Source of the DNA: Hydractinia symbiolongicarpus
Lineage: Eukaryota; Cnidaria; Hydrozoa; Anthoathecata; Hydractiniidae
Reading direction: 5' to 3'
Length of the DNA: 64,000 nucleotides
NCBI RefSeq assembly: GCF_029227915.1
Contig: NC_079885.1
Location: 11,977,001-12,041,000, forward strand
The notes under the pieces were generated by a model, which was not told the origin of the DNA, did no database searches, and saw only the letters and a program-made list of their open reading frames with translations. The position numbers and the translations under genes are program-made. Below, in pieces: positions 11,460-23,500 of this stretch; the stretch's first letter is position 1, and every line of letters starts with the position of its first letter.

Positions 11460-13890
11460 CGCTGTTACAGCGTCATTTGCAGCCACACGTTACGCTCTTC
11501 CTGATCGACTGCGAGATACTCTTACATGTTATTACAATAGCGCAAAGAAACAAATTCGCTCTGGGACAACACTCTACGACGAAGTTTAGCGCAAGAGAAC
11601 TATTACAATGCTGAAGACATACAAGACGAATATCATGGCATCAAATACATTCAGCATATATTTGACGAAAATGACATGCAGATGTTGGAAGATGGGAATT
11701 CTAACAACATATGGAGGTTCAACAGGAACCTGTATCAAACTTCCACAAATACAATCATAAGAAAAATCACCCCAGCATTTAGATGAGGGTGAAGGTAATC
11801 TACAGCTTCAGCTGCAACATTTACAAAGGCGGAGGTGAGGTATCTGCAGATAGGAAGATTAAAGGGACAAAAGGATCCCTTACAAGCCTCGCCGAAATCG
11901 AATCATTCATAGAAGAATGTCAGATGAAGTGCCTCGATATCAAAGATGCCAAGATTTTAGAGCAAAGCATACCTACCGACAGCAAGAACCATCGAGACCT
12001 CAGGATGATACGAAGGAAAATAAATATATAAGCATGTGTAGATCAAGGTTATTTTTTGGGTTGCGGACCTCTTCCGGACAGGTTAAAGAAGAAGCGGTGC
12101 ATCTATAGCTTTGACAAGGAAGATGAAAGAACAGACAACTTATATATATGGCGATTTATTGCCGTACACTACCGTAGGAACAAACAGCAGCGTGAAAAGC
12201 ACTTTACACAAGAGATCCTTGCTCCAGCGCGCGAGTACTATGAGAACCAAAAGTTAAACCGAGAAGATGTACACCGTACAAGGCTGGTAGATATGGAGGG
12301 TATCAAGAAGCACTACAAGATCAACATCGGAGTCTGTAAGCCCAAGAGACCAACAATAAAAAGACGCCGTCGCGACTTGTCTATGGTAAGAACCAATACA
12401 TGGAGGATCGATAATATCACCCTTGGAATTTCGGAAGGACATTGCTTCTACAACAAAAAATAGAGGCTTTGACAAAGACGCTGGTGTGTGAGAATTGTGG
12501 TCACAAATTTACACAAGCATGCCACCTGACAAGACACAAGAAAAATGAATATGAGGATCAAAGGATGAAAACAGAAGGTAGAACGTACGCCGAGCAAGTA
12601 AGAGAAGTTGTTTTACGGACAGAGCTGCAGCTACGCTGCATTACAATAGCCAGAGAAAATGTAGGTGAGAAAAAGGAAGGCAAATACACCACGCACAATG
12701 TGATCGCGGAGGATAACGCGTCATATGTAAAGGAAATGAGAAACTTTAAGTAGACGGGTATGAGCCCACAAAGAAAAGTATCTACGAAATATCACGGTTG
12801 CAAGTGGCACGGATGCCTCTGTCATTCCGAAACCAAGAAAAATGAAAAAGCTTTACGAGAACTTGGCTACAACTTTGTCTGGGAATGTGAAAACCCACTC
12901 AAGTAGAAATGATATTTCGAGAAAGTGTTTACACCATATTCTCACTACGTCGCTTTTGACTTTGAAGCTCTTCTGCTACCCATGAATCAGCAGCAGACAG
13001 TAGACCTTACGTATATATCAGAACACGTGTCGTTACTATCCATGTTGAATCCCCAAAGTCTTGGTTAAAATGTTCTTTAAAGAGCTGGAAAAAATACAGT
13101 ACCTTATCATAGAAGACATAAAAAGAATGTACTCTAAGCCTTATAATTTTGAAACACTCCCGATAAAGACTCAGGATTCATGGAACAAGTGGATGAGCCA
13201 GGTTGCTGTGATTGAGTTTAATAATGGCACGTATGACATCAACATAATCAAGCAGTACTTAACTTAAGATGAGAGTGAAAAAATCGAAATTGCGAAAAAG
13301 GATAACGAGTACATGTTCCTGACAACCTCGAAGTTCAAATTCCTTGATGTCAAAAACTTTCTAGCGCTAGCAATGAGCTGTGACAGATAGTTCAGATTTC
13401 TGGAATGCAAATTGGAAAAACTTGTTTTACCATACGAATGATTAACGGAATATGACAAGCTGAACCATCTCGGACCTGTTGACCTACAGCACTCTCAGCG
13501 GATTCTGCGCAGAGTTTTACAAGCAAAGTTGTGTGCCCATGAAGGACTGGTTGCGCAAACAATCTATCCGAAGTAGAACCGTTCATTCTAGTGGTAGACA
13601 AGACAAGACTAAAATACTATGGGGACGATATAAAAATATTAAGGGACGTGGTGAGTATCCCTGGGGTGTCGATGAGGTATGGGCGGAACAAAGCCTCGTG
13701 ATGCATCCCAAAATAAAGCTCTATTCACAGGAGTACCTTGCGAAGGCATGTGCTATAGTAAGACGTGTATGCATTGTAAGGAGGTGCAGAAAAATTATGA
13801 AGAATGCACCAAAAGCCAAACTTACTGGGAGAAATCATGAGGGTACCTATTTTGGGAGGTTATTCAACAGCAACGGGATAGCTTGAGTAA
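11460..13890 (+). pseudogene. Remnant of a protein-primed-type family-B DNA polymerase (Polinton/virus-like element)
   Basis: A run of fragments in shifting frames, broken by many stops, retains the order of the large polymerases of Maverick/Polinton-like elements. At about 12470-12540 is a C2H2-like finger (CENCGHKF). At 12788-12900 is a cysteine/histidine block GCKWHGC followed by a GY...WECE segment, a nuclease-like module of this family. At 12950-12990 is FDFEAL, matching the Exo I D-x-E motif. At 13220-13250 is FNNGTYDINIIKQ, matching the Exo II N-x-x-YD motif. At about 13325-13480 are the segments SKFKFLDVKNFLA and YDKLNHLG. The polymerase palm motifs and other element genes (integrase, capsid, protease) are not seen, so only the N-terminal/exonuclease half survives. 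It is inactive. The superfamily label is inferred from motif order; an integrated DNA virus or cytoplasmic plasmid source is an alternative. Confidence 0.7.
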
Positions 13891-13899
13891 GATATCCAA

Positions 13900-14555
13900 T
13901 CACATATCTCACGTCTTTGAAATCGGTTTCGGCTATAGAGTTGCTTGGTACCAAGTTTTCAACATTCACCCCCTCGATATTGTAGGTAGTAACATCACTG
14001 TAAAGATTTTTTTGATTTGAAAGTTTTATTTCAAAACTGTAACATAGGCGTCCTCTTAGTTATAGATTTTTCTGGAACCAACTGCTGAGCTTTTTTTTTA
14101 CTTTCTACATATACAACTTATTATATGTGATATGTTCCTGGTAGCAAGGTCATCAGAGTATCCTGGACTGTATCACAAGACTACATCCGCTTTCGCGCAT
14201 ACGTTTAATTTTTCTAATGTCAGCAGTTTTGATAATTTATATTGATAACGTAAGAGGTTTTTGATAGAAATGTCAGAGGAGATACTGCAAGCGGAGTGTT
14301 GTTCGACGTTTAGTGTCACTTTACTTTGTGTGACTTCCTTACACCAGTGTAGTAAATCTTTGTGAAGAGAGGATTTCTGTTCTCGTCCCCAGACCTTTTT
14401 AGGTTAATCTTAAAGAGATCTTGATAGAAGAATGGAATTCAACATGAACAAATGTTTTAATTTTTATTTAAGGTATATTAAAGTATTGCATTAATCAACA
14501 GCATACCGAAAAAAATCATCTTTTTAAAAGTCAATTCGAAAAATAAGTTAAAGTA
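13900..14555. other. Intergenic DNA, nothing recognised
   Basis: No domain-bearing frame on either strand. It follows the polymerase remnant and may include further unrecognisable debris of the same element. Confidence 0.4.
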
Positions 14556-14559
14556 TGGT

Positions 14560-15200
14560 ATTTCTCTTTAATTAACGACAACCCCCAAAAGCCAGATCCT
14601 TCTAATTAACAAGGCCGAATTCTCTTCATGATTTGATATAAAACTTTCTAAAATGCGAACAAGTAATCATTGGATATTTCAATTAACGGACACAAGTTTA
14701 CACACGAAATGGATCTTTTTAAACTTTTTGCTTTCAGTTACTGGACACCCAAAGAATATAATGCAACTTCTCTTTGTTTTATGTAAAAAATGACCAGCGA
14801 ACCGTTTCTTTTACTAGAACCTTTTTGTGGTTGTTATTTTTATATAATGTGCCACGTTCATCTTTTTGCTGACAACTTTAGTTTTCGTCAATGCTCAAAG
14901 AAAAGTGAAAAAACATCGACGAAGTCTTAAAAATATATTCTTTGGAATGTGTTCTACAATTATTTCTTCTCCCAAATCCTATATCTTTTGTTATGTTTTT
15001 ACTCTCGAGAATCTTTCCAACATTGTTATCTCTTTTATTTTTCGGAACAGTCCCACAAAACAAAAAACCCGAAAAAACATAAAATGTACTCGAAGATGCG
15101 CCTGAAAATATCAAATTTCCAAAAAGCAGACAAGTCCGATTAGCGAACAGATTTTTTTTTGGACTAATGGTGTCCGCTAATTAGAGAGGGATAACTGAAG
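14560..15200. mobile_element. Probable TIR DNA element (non-autonomous)
   Basis: The left end carries CTCTTTAATTAACGACAACC and the right end the imperfect inverted match GGTGTCCGCTAATTAGAGAG, about 630 bp apart. A fragment of the same right end, inverted, is at 36713-36785. The interior has short open frames only, with no transposase motif. Confidence 0.5.
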
Positions 15201-15900
15201 TTACCCAGATAATTATCTGCTGTCCAATTTTCGACGTTTAAATTTTTGCACTAATTATTAGTATTTTATGCCAGGAAATACGCTAATTCTCATTCACATC
15301 CCTAAAACTATTTTAAAGATCTCTGAGGTCCAGAATGACTACTTCTATGATTAAATCTGTTTTGACATTGTGAAATTATGAAATTTATTTTTAATCAATC
15401 AGTCAAGGATTTTTTAAAATAATACCTACTTCCATAGATAGAAAATCCTTGAGAAGGGGGAGAGAGGGCACTTTTGCTTTTACACATGATGTAAAAAATT
15501 TATACACTTAACAAACTGATATGCCCTCTCAGTGGTCTTACAAAATAATGACTAAGGATCCTGTTATGACAAGTTCATAAGATAACCAGTTTTAGGACTT
15601 TCATTTTTTACATGACGAAAAAAAACAGGATACAATACTTTTTCCGTTTCTTGATTACTTCAACGACAATCTCAAATTAAAGAAATATCCTGAACTTCAC
15701 TTTCTCTGGTTTGTTGAGCAAATTACATCATAAGTCCTAATTAAGATATATATGCGATTAGTGAAAATGAAGGTGAAACTATTCTTTAGTTAGCTTGTTA
15801 ACCTGACTGATAAAATGATGAATAGTAGAACGTGTTATTCAAGCTGTTACTCACTTCCATTTTAACATATTATACTGGTTGACCTCAGCATTACTCATCC
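15201..15900. other. Intergenic DNA upstream of carboxypeptidase CP-A
   Basis: AT-rich with no coding exon. It leads directly into the putative CP-A promoter. Confidence 0.45.
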
Positions 15901-15908
15901 TTTTCTGT

Positions 15909-15914
15909 TATAAA
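15909..15914 (+). promoter_or_regulatory. Possible TATA box of carboxypeptidase CP-A
   Basis: TATAAA lies about 75 bases before a plausible 5'-UTR donor site (GAGAA|GTAAGT, intron from about 15983). That exon would join the acceptor TTTTTTCAG at 16443-16451, 18 bases before the CP-A ATG. This is position-based inference without transcript evidence. Confidence 0.4.
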
Positions 15915-16020
15915 TTGAGAAGCACCGAGAATGGATTAACAAACGAAGAATTGCACCACAAGGACGCGTGAACTATTGAGAAGTAAGTCATTTTTGATTG
16001 CGACATTCTAAGGTGGTTCC

Positions 16021-16042
16021 ACCATTTTGAATTCAAAATGGT
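16021..16042. repeat. Perfect 22-bp palindrome in the presumed 5'-UTR intron of CP-A
   Basis: The sequence is its own reverse complement, centred on TTGAATTCAA. It could be a chance palindrome or a dimeric-factor site; function unknown. Confidence 0.6.
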
Positions 16043-16469
16043 ATTTTATTTTGCAGGCTTTATTTTCGTGCACGGTATACACAGAAATGTCCCCAAATAT
16101 TTTTGCAAGTGTTATAAATATCACAACCGTGTGCTTTGGAAATTTGTTGATTTTAGAGGAAATTAAAAAATAGGATTCTAAAAAGGGTTTTTACTTGACT
16201 TTTTACTCTGGGGTGAATATTTTTCGTGATTTTTTTATGGGTGCGTATTTTCTCTAATAAAGCTTTTCACTGATTTTGCTGCCATTTTTTTAATTATGAA
16301 TTTACTTTGCAGAATGAAATACTCATGGTATTTGAAATAACAGCAAACTTTAACAAGGATAATCACTTTTAATTTCAGCGCAATACTCAAAAGAGGAGCA
16401 TGATAAACACGGGCCAGGGCGATTAATGGGTTTGCATTTCTGTTTTTTCAGTTTTCTGACCAACTAAAC

Positions 16470-18716
16470 ATGCATCCAGGACGCTTTTTTGTGTTGATCT
16501 GTTTCCTGACAACATCATTGGCTATTAAGGATGTACCATTTAAATATTTCTATTCCATAAATATGAGGAATCATTTGAAAAATCTCACGCAGAAGTACTC
16601 TTCCATTTCCCGGCTATACAGTATTGGAAAAAGCGTTTCAAACCAAGATTTGTTAGTTGTTGAGATTTCAGACAATCCAGGAGTCCATGAGGAATTGGAA
16701 CCTGAATTTAAATATGTTGGCAACATTCATGGTGATGAAACCATAGGACGACAAGTGCTGTTACATCTAGTTGAATATCTTTTAACTTCTTATGGCAAGA
16801 ACAAGACGATCACAAATCTTATTGATACAACTCGTATACATATCCTTTGTTCAATGAACCCAGATGGCTTTGACGCAGCATTGAAATATGGAGGGATAGG
16901 TCGGACTAATCTTAACAACATTGATCTGAATCAGAATTTTCGCGATCCCTTTAAACCGCGAATCATACCGGTTCAAAACGAAACCAGAGCCGTTATGAAT
17001 TGGTTGGAACAGTATCCATTTGTTTTGTCAGCAAATTTACATGGCGGAGCGATTGTGGCTAATTATCCCTATGATAACCCGCCTGTGTCCCATACACAAA
17101 ACGGAAAACCCGTGTTTTCTTTGGCACCCGATGACGATGTATTTAGGTACATAAATTAAAATTTAAATTTCGTATTCTATTTCTTTAAAGACTTCAGTTT
17201 TTAAATAAGCGATGAGTACATAAGTGCTCTCCAAAACTGATGCTAAATATTTTTAAGGTGTACTGTTTGGAAGAAAATATAGTTGCAGTTTTTAAAATTT
17301 GACCACCTACACCCGCTTCATAAATTCATAAATTGCATATTGCTATTTTAATTCTAGACATGTGTCACTGGTCTACGCAAATTCCCATAGCACAATGCAT
17401 TCTGGGAGAGCGTGCATGAACGATTATTTTCCACAGGGAATAACAAACGGTGCCGAATGGTATATCATTATTGGGGGTATGCAAGATTACAACTATAGGT
17501 ATACAAACTGCTTTGAAATTACTTTGGCATTAAGCTGTTTTAAGTTTCCTAATGAACATGCGCTACAATCGTATTGGAATCAAAACAAAGATGCTCTTAT
17601 TAACTACATGCAGCAAGTTCATATTGGAATCAAAGGTTGGTAGTCCCAGTCCTTTTTAATTTATTTCTGCATAGTTAGTGGAACTAGAACGTTGATGGTT
17701 ATTTGCATATTGAATATTGCGCATGACAAGTTAGCGACTCAAGATAACATTTCATAGAATGCTACTGTCAACAAGATTTGTTTTTTTTACATAGGAAGTG
17801 CATGTACCTCATTTTATCACTCTTGTATCCTCGCTTTATATCCTCACCTTGCTATCGAGAGCAAAATAAGATATAATGAGTATTCGAAAGCCTAATTCAT
17901 ATTGAAAATGGGAACATTTTATTACGCTTAGGCTATTTTGAAACATGACAGACAGCTTGTATATGCGGTAGAAATGCCTCTTCCCTCAAAAACACTAATC
18001 AAACTCCGTACCCCCACTAACGCTTTACCAAATTAAATCTAAAAAAAAAAACAGATAAGAGCAAATGAAGTCGAGGAATATAATCTCTGACAAACAAAAC
18101 GCATCTAATTTGTTTTAGTTAGTACCATGCGTCACCACATTGGGAAGAAACCTTTCGGATTGAAAATCTCGCGCTTCATGTCGTTGACAAATTTTGATGT
18201 GTTTTGAAGTTAAAAGGAATTATTGTTTTGTGAAAGAAAAATATGTTACAAAAGCTTAAAAGCAAAAATTTTAAATCAAGACCGACGACAACGAGAGGGT
18301 TAGGGGCAGTGCCTCCTGGCCCTCCCCCGACACGCTTTTTTCCTAATAATGTATGTTTTAGAAAACTTGATTTAACAGTGAACAGACAAATTTTCTCTTT
18401 TTAATTATAGGGTATATTATTGCGATAATTTGACCTGGCCTGTCTTTATTGTAGTTTAAATTTACAATTTCATTCCTTAGGCGTGATCAAAGATGAGGCG
18501 AACAATGCAGGAATTCCAAATGCAGTGGTCAAAATAGCCGGACGAGAGAAGCACATTAAAGCGTGGTCAACAGGCGAATATTGGAGGTTGTTACTACCAG
18601 GAACTTACGAAGTGACAGTGAGGGCGCCAGGATACTTTATTGAGACTAAAAACGTTACAGTGCATCGTGGACTGAACACTCAGATACTGAATTTCTCCTT
18701 AGAAAAGTGTTCGTAA
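16470..18716 (+). CDS. M14 carboxypeptidase M/D-like protein CP-A, predicted inactive and soluble
   Basis: Exons are 16470-17146, 17358-17635 and 18481-18716, all GT-AG and in frame, giving 396 residues. Residues 1-18 form a signal peptide. The M14B peptidase fold follows: zinc ligands H87 and E90 (NIHGDE), R122, and H191 (NLHGG). A transthyretin-like domain is at about 318-396. The site that is DLNRNF in active enzymes reads DLNQNF, so the arginine that binds the substrate's C-terminal carboxylate (R145 in bovine CPA numbering) is Q155. The catalytic glutamate of TLELSC (E270) is alanine, A283. Active members of this family remove C-terminal Lys/Arg from peptides. With both residues lost, CP-A should bind zinc and perhaps peptides but not cleave. 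It stops right after the transthyretin-like domain (EKCS), without the hydrophobic tail of CP-B, so it is probably secreted. Non-catalytic relatives are known (CPX-1, CPX-2, third domain of CPD). Confidence 0.9.
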
Positions 18717-20545
18717 ATCTAGAACTGTTACAACTTCGAGACGCTTAGCTTAAAATTTTACATATTTTTTAATATTTTTTTTATTTGTGTTTATTTATTT
18801 GAATGTATTTCCTAAAAATTTCGAAATAGATTAAATGTTTATTACATTTTTTTGCATTGGAAAGCAAGGTCATGAAGTCTTCCAGACGAGGTTTGTGTTT
18901 AATACATCACCATGTATAGTTGAAACACAAAAGTTGCCACATTGTCAAGAAGCATGATATCAAAATGTTTAGATTGACATTTTAAAAGTGAATCTTTTTC
19001 ATAAGTCAAGGGTCTTTTAGGATAATTTATTGTTAAAGTTGTTAACCGTTTTGGTTACGCAGGAAATACGCATTTTAACAGGCACGAAATAGAACGGATT
19101 TGTCCGCCGTCGCCATGCAAAACGGTAGTTCATTGAAGATGGTAAAAAAGTTATGCATTTTCATCAATGGACATGCAATTTATCGCCTCCTCGATCAACG
19201 TTAGCGTCGTCCAAAAGTTATTTATCAGTTAAAATATATGACTGGAATATATAACATCGAGGTATACCTCAAATAGTTCTGAGGACGAGAATGGTAATGA
19301 CCCAAAGAAGCAACAAATTATTACGGCGTTTCCAGGGTAAAAGCATAACGAAGAAGTTAATAATCTACACTGGATTTTTGAGATACGCATATAAGCAGTA
19401 AATAGTCGGATGATTACTAAGTTTTCCGCAAACAATTTCCTTTATGAAGAAAATAAAAACCGCATTGTTAAAATCTCATTAAGTTTTAAACAAGCAGCGG
19501 GCATTGTTAAGAATTTTTTGTCCCAAAAACCGACTCTGAATTGTCTCCCGTTACCTATTTTTCTCATTTCTAATAAAATAAAGGACATCCTCCCTGCGAG
19601 AATTTTTAACATATTTCAAATTTCTTAAAACACTATCATTTAGTCAACAAACAACTAACAACATGAAACTGACTCTTTCTATACAGTATAATAATGTATA
19701 AAAGTAACAAAACAAACTAACTAACTTTACTCATCCGCAAAACTTATTCCACCAGAAAAGTCTAAAAATTACCGTTCGCGAAGTTGTTGTTGTATTACAT
19801 GAGACAGATAACTCGATGCTTGTTCAATTAATGGAAAGTAAGTCAACCCCCAGAATGCGAAATCCGTTGCATCAGATTATTTGCAATTAAATGTCCTTGT
19901 TATTGGCCTGCTACGAAAACAACAAAATATAGATAAAGACTTAAAAATATAGATAAAGACTTAAAAATATAGATAAAAGACTGAAAAGAAACCAAAACAT
20001 GATTATTTACAACTTAGTGGATAAATTATAGAAGCAGTTTATGGATCATAATCGATTTTAACATTTGCACCAATCCCCCTTTCTAATAAAGCTTAACCCT
20101 GGCACCGCAGAGCTTCTTTTTCTCTTTTTGATACTAGTCGTCCTGGTATAAAGAAAACACAAAGCGCGATTTTTTAATCCGATTTGCAGAACTTTCTTGG
20201 GAAATATGCGTCAAGTCCGCCATTTATGAAATGTAATCCCCACTATTCCGATTAAGAAATATTACGTTTAGTTTTCTGGCTAACAGGAGAAGAAGAAAGA
20301 AAATTTTTCTTATCAGTCATATCGACTTTTATTGAAGAACACACTATATGTGTATGTTCACACACATTTTAAGCCTCAAGTTAGCAAGTGACACAGAAAA
20401 TTATTTTTAGAATAGATGTTGAGCCCCGTGCGTACTTGACTTCAATGGTGATTTTCGTGAAATTTCACTCCGAGTCAGACGTGGCACGAGAAAGAGCTGG
20501 ACGTTAGAAAGTTTTAGTTAACTGTCATTAACAAAAACATATACA
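18717..20545. other. Intergenic DNA between CP-A and DAD1
   Basis: No coding exon recognised. A 20-bp unit (TATAGATAAAGACTTAAAAA) is repeated three times at 19928-19983. The region ends at the DAD1 start. Confidence 0.5.
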
Positions 20546-23500
20546 ATGAGTGCTGCTGGAAACCTTGTAACTGTGCTTCGCAAGCTTTACGATGAGTATA
20601 ATGACAAAACTCCACAAAAACTTAAAATTGTAGACGCATTCTTACTTTATGTGATGCTGACTGGAATATTTCAATTCCTGTATTGTTGTCTTGTTGGTAC
20701 TTTTCCATTCAATTCCTTTTTATCCGGATTTATATCATGTGTTGGTACATTTGTTCTTGGAGGTATGTTTATTTATATGGGGCTGTCTCAATATATAAGG
20801 CCATAGAAAATAACAACACAGTTTCTTGTCCTAACAGTCAGGGTAAACACCTAATTAGTTAGGCGGCATGACCTAATTAGGCGAGTCGTTTACTTAGACG
20901 ATGTGATGTAGTTTAATTAGGCTACTCGTAGTCTAACTAGGCGAACGAAAACTTTCTGTTGTAAATACGCCGAAATCATTGTGTTTCGCACTAGCTACAA
21001 CTTTTATGTGAACCAAATCTGTTCACTTTGCAAATAATTTTGACCAATTATCGTCTTATTTGCATCGCGCATTGGTAAGTTATGGCCCAAACCTCGTGTG
21101 GCACTATTTGTTGTTTTAAATAATGGATTTCAGCCATTCACGGCTGTTTCAGCACGGACAAAAATGGCCTGCGGGAAAAAAACAATAATGCCCGTCAGCA
21201 AAAACAAGATATCTCAAGAACGAAATAAGATTTTTACATTCTGTAAAAAAGATATAAATCTCAGATAAATTGTCCATATTAGCAATAAATTTTTTTTTGG
21301 ACACCTGTCCGAAATTGCTTAATTTGGGCCAAAATGTCGAAAAACGTCCCCAAAAACGTAAATTAGAGCAACTTCTTCTACAATATTTGGAAAATTAGGC
21401 CAGGATATATAAGATGCTTTTTAGGATCCATAGGTTAGAGGGGATATTCAGGATAAAAGTAATTAAATTTTTATACTGTCCGAAATCGTACAAGGTATTT
21501 TTTGGGGCAAAATAAGCTAAATGTACGAAAAACAGCTAACAGTGCCATATTTCAACTTATAGGTCGGTTCAATTTGGTAAGAATCCTTATCGTTTCTAGC
21601 TCTGAGACATTAAAGTGTACTAAATGAAATTATGATGTGTCCGAAAGTGTCCGAATTGATATTTTGGGCCTTTTTGGACCAATTATCAGAAATCTTTGGA
21701 AAAAAGACCATTTAGGACCACGGTTATTGTTATAAGTTCGTTTACTGGGTTTGGAAAGCTCATTGTTTCTAATCTAGAGTGCCTTTAATGAAATTATGAT
21801 CCGTCCCAAAACTGTTCGAATTGACGTTTTGGGACCAGATATGTGAAAAAGCTATTTTGCATACATATTTAATTGACAAGCTTAATTTAACAGGTGAAAA
21901 GAACTAATTGTTTTAATCCTGGGGTATTTTTAAGTTTCCAAGTTAAAAATATAACATGTCCGAAATTGTCCGAAAAAGTACTAGTCTTAGTATAGTGTAC
22001 AAAATATATATTTTTTAAAAAATTTACAGAACTATTTTGTAAATAAAATATTTTTTAATTTATACAATCTAAATATATATATACATTGTAATAATTTAAT
22101 CTTTGAAGTCTTCCATGCAGAAATCTAAACATAAAATAAGACAGTCTAATTATTTCTAGATTATAAAGAGACAGTATTTGTAAGTACCAAGGCAATAGAT
22201 TTATAGTGTTACCGTTGTGCAGAATACTTTGGAGATCATAATACTAATTCTAAACTTGGAACAGAACTATCTTTCATGATATAAAATAAACATATCTTTA
22301 GATGGATTTATAGTGTAGAAATCACTTACTGTTTGTAGAAAACTTTGATCGTAATACTAATTCTAAACTTTGGAACAGGAACTGAACTTGCTTACTGGAA
22401 CTAAAGGGAATAAAAACTACATCATTGTGACTATCTTTCATGATATATAAATAGATATATATTAACTCTCTTAATTTATATATACAGTATATACATTTAA
22501 ATAAAATATAAACAAGAACATAAATTTACATATTTATTATTTACAGTGGCCACAATAAGGACACTTACCCTTCCTATAAAAACTTTTTTGTCCGTTCCTC
22601 TTGCAAGGAACACACACACGCTCTACCCCTATCTGAAGCTTCCTATTGGCCTTGCTCCACAATTCCTGACGTTGCAGTAACAACGTTAGCTTCAGGTCCT
22701 GATCTCGAACCCCGTACAACTGTCTTACTTCCTTATTGACTTGAGTTGTGCAAGCTCTCACCCTCCTCTTCACTCAAAAGTCCTAAAGTCCGATGTATTT
22801 TTGCAAATCGTGGCACATCAAAAACTAACTCATGTAGTTTGCGTGTAATAGTCTCCTCAGGAAAGTGTTTTGGAAAGGCCTCACCAAATGAATTACAAAA
22901 TCTCTCTAAGGCATCTATTTCGGGATCGGTTAAAAATCGTTTACAAAAAAGAAGTGGTTGAATCTGACTAAATAAACCAAACACACAAAGAAATCGTTCG
23001 TGAAGATCTGCATTATCAGCAATCACGTCACAAAGTCGAACATGATTTCTCAGAACAACTTTGCAATGATTGCCAACAAATACATTACCATGGTATGCTT
23101 GTCGTGCAACCTTGATGTCATCAAGGCACTGGAGAAGTTGCTTCTCAAGATGTCCCATGGTTTCTTCACACTTAGTCTGAAGGACCTTACACCTAAGTTC
23201 CAATTCTCAAATGGAATCGTCTAGATTAACACGGCGTTCCCTTAGATCATCAATTATTTTTTCCAAATGCGAATGAAGATCTAATCGACCTATTCCTGAA
23301 CATTTTAGGCACGTAAATTTCTCAAGAGTAATCTCTTCAGATTCCCCAAACAATTCACAAACTTGATGTGACCATTTTTCACATGTGTCACATAATACCC
23401 AATTAACATCAGTATCAAGCCTTGTTATTAAGCAAACCTCTGCAGCGCACGATCCAAAATCTTTATTTACTGCAAACCTTTTTTTTCCTGAGGAGTTTTT

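Noticed and set aside
20763-20806. Unspliced DAD1 C-terminus (ending LSQYIRP)
   Set aside because: The sequence after 20762 is a GTATGT donor. The exon at 24394-24524 restores the conserved DAD1 tail exactly in frame.
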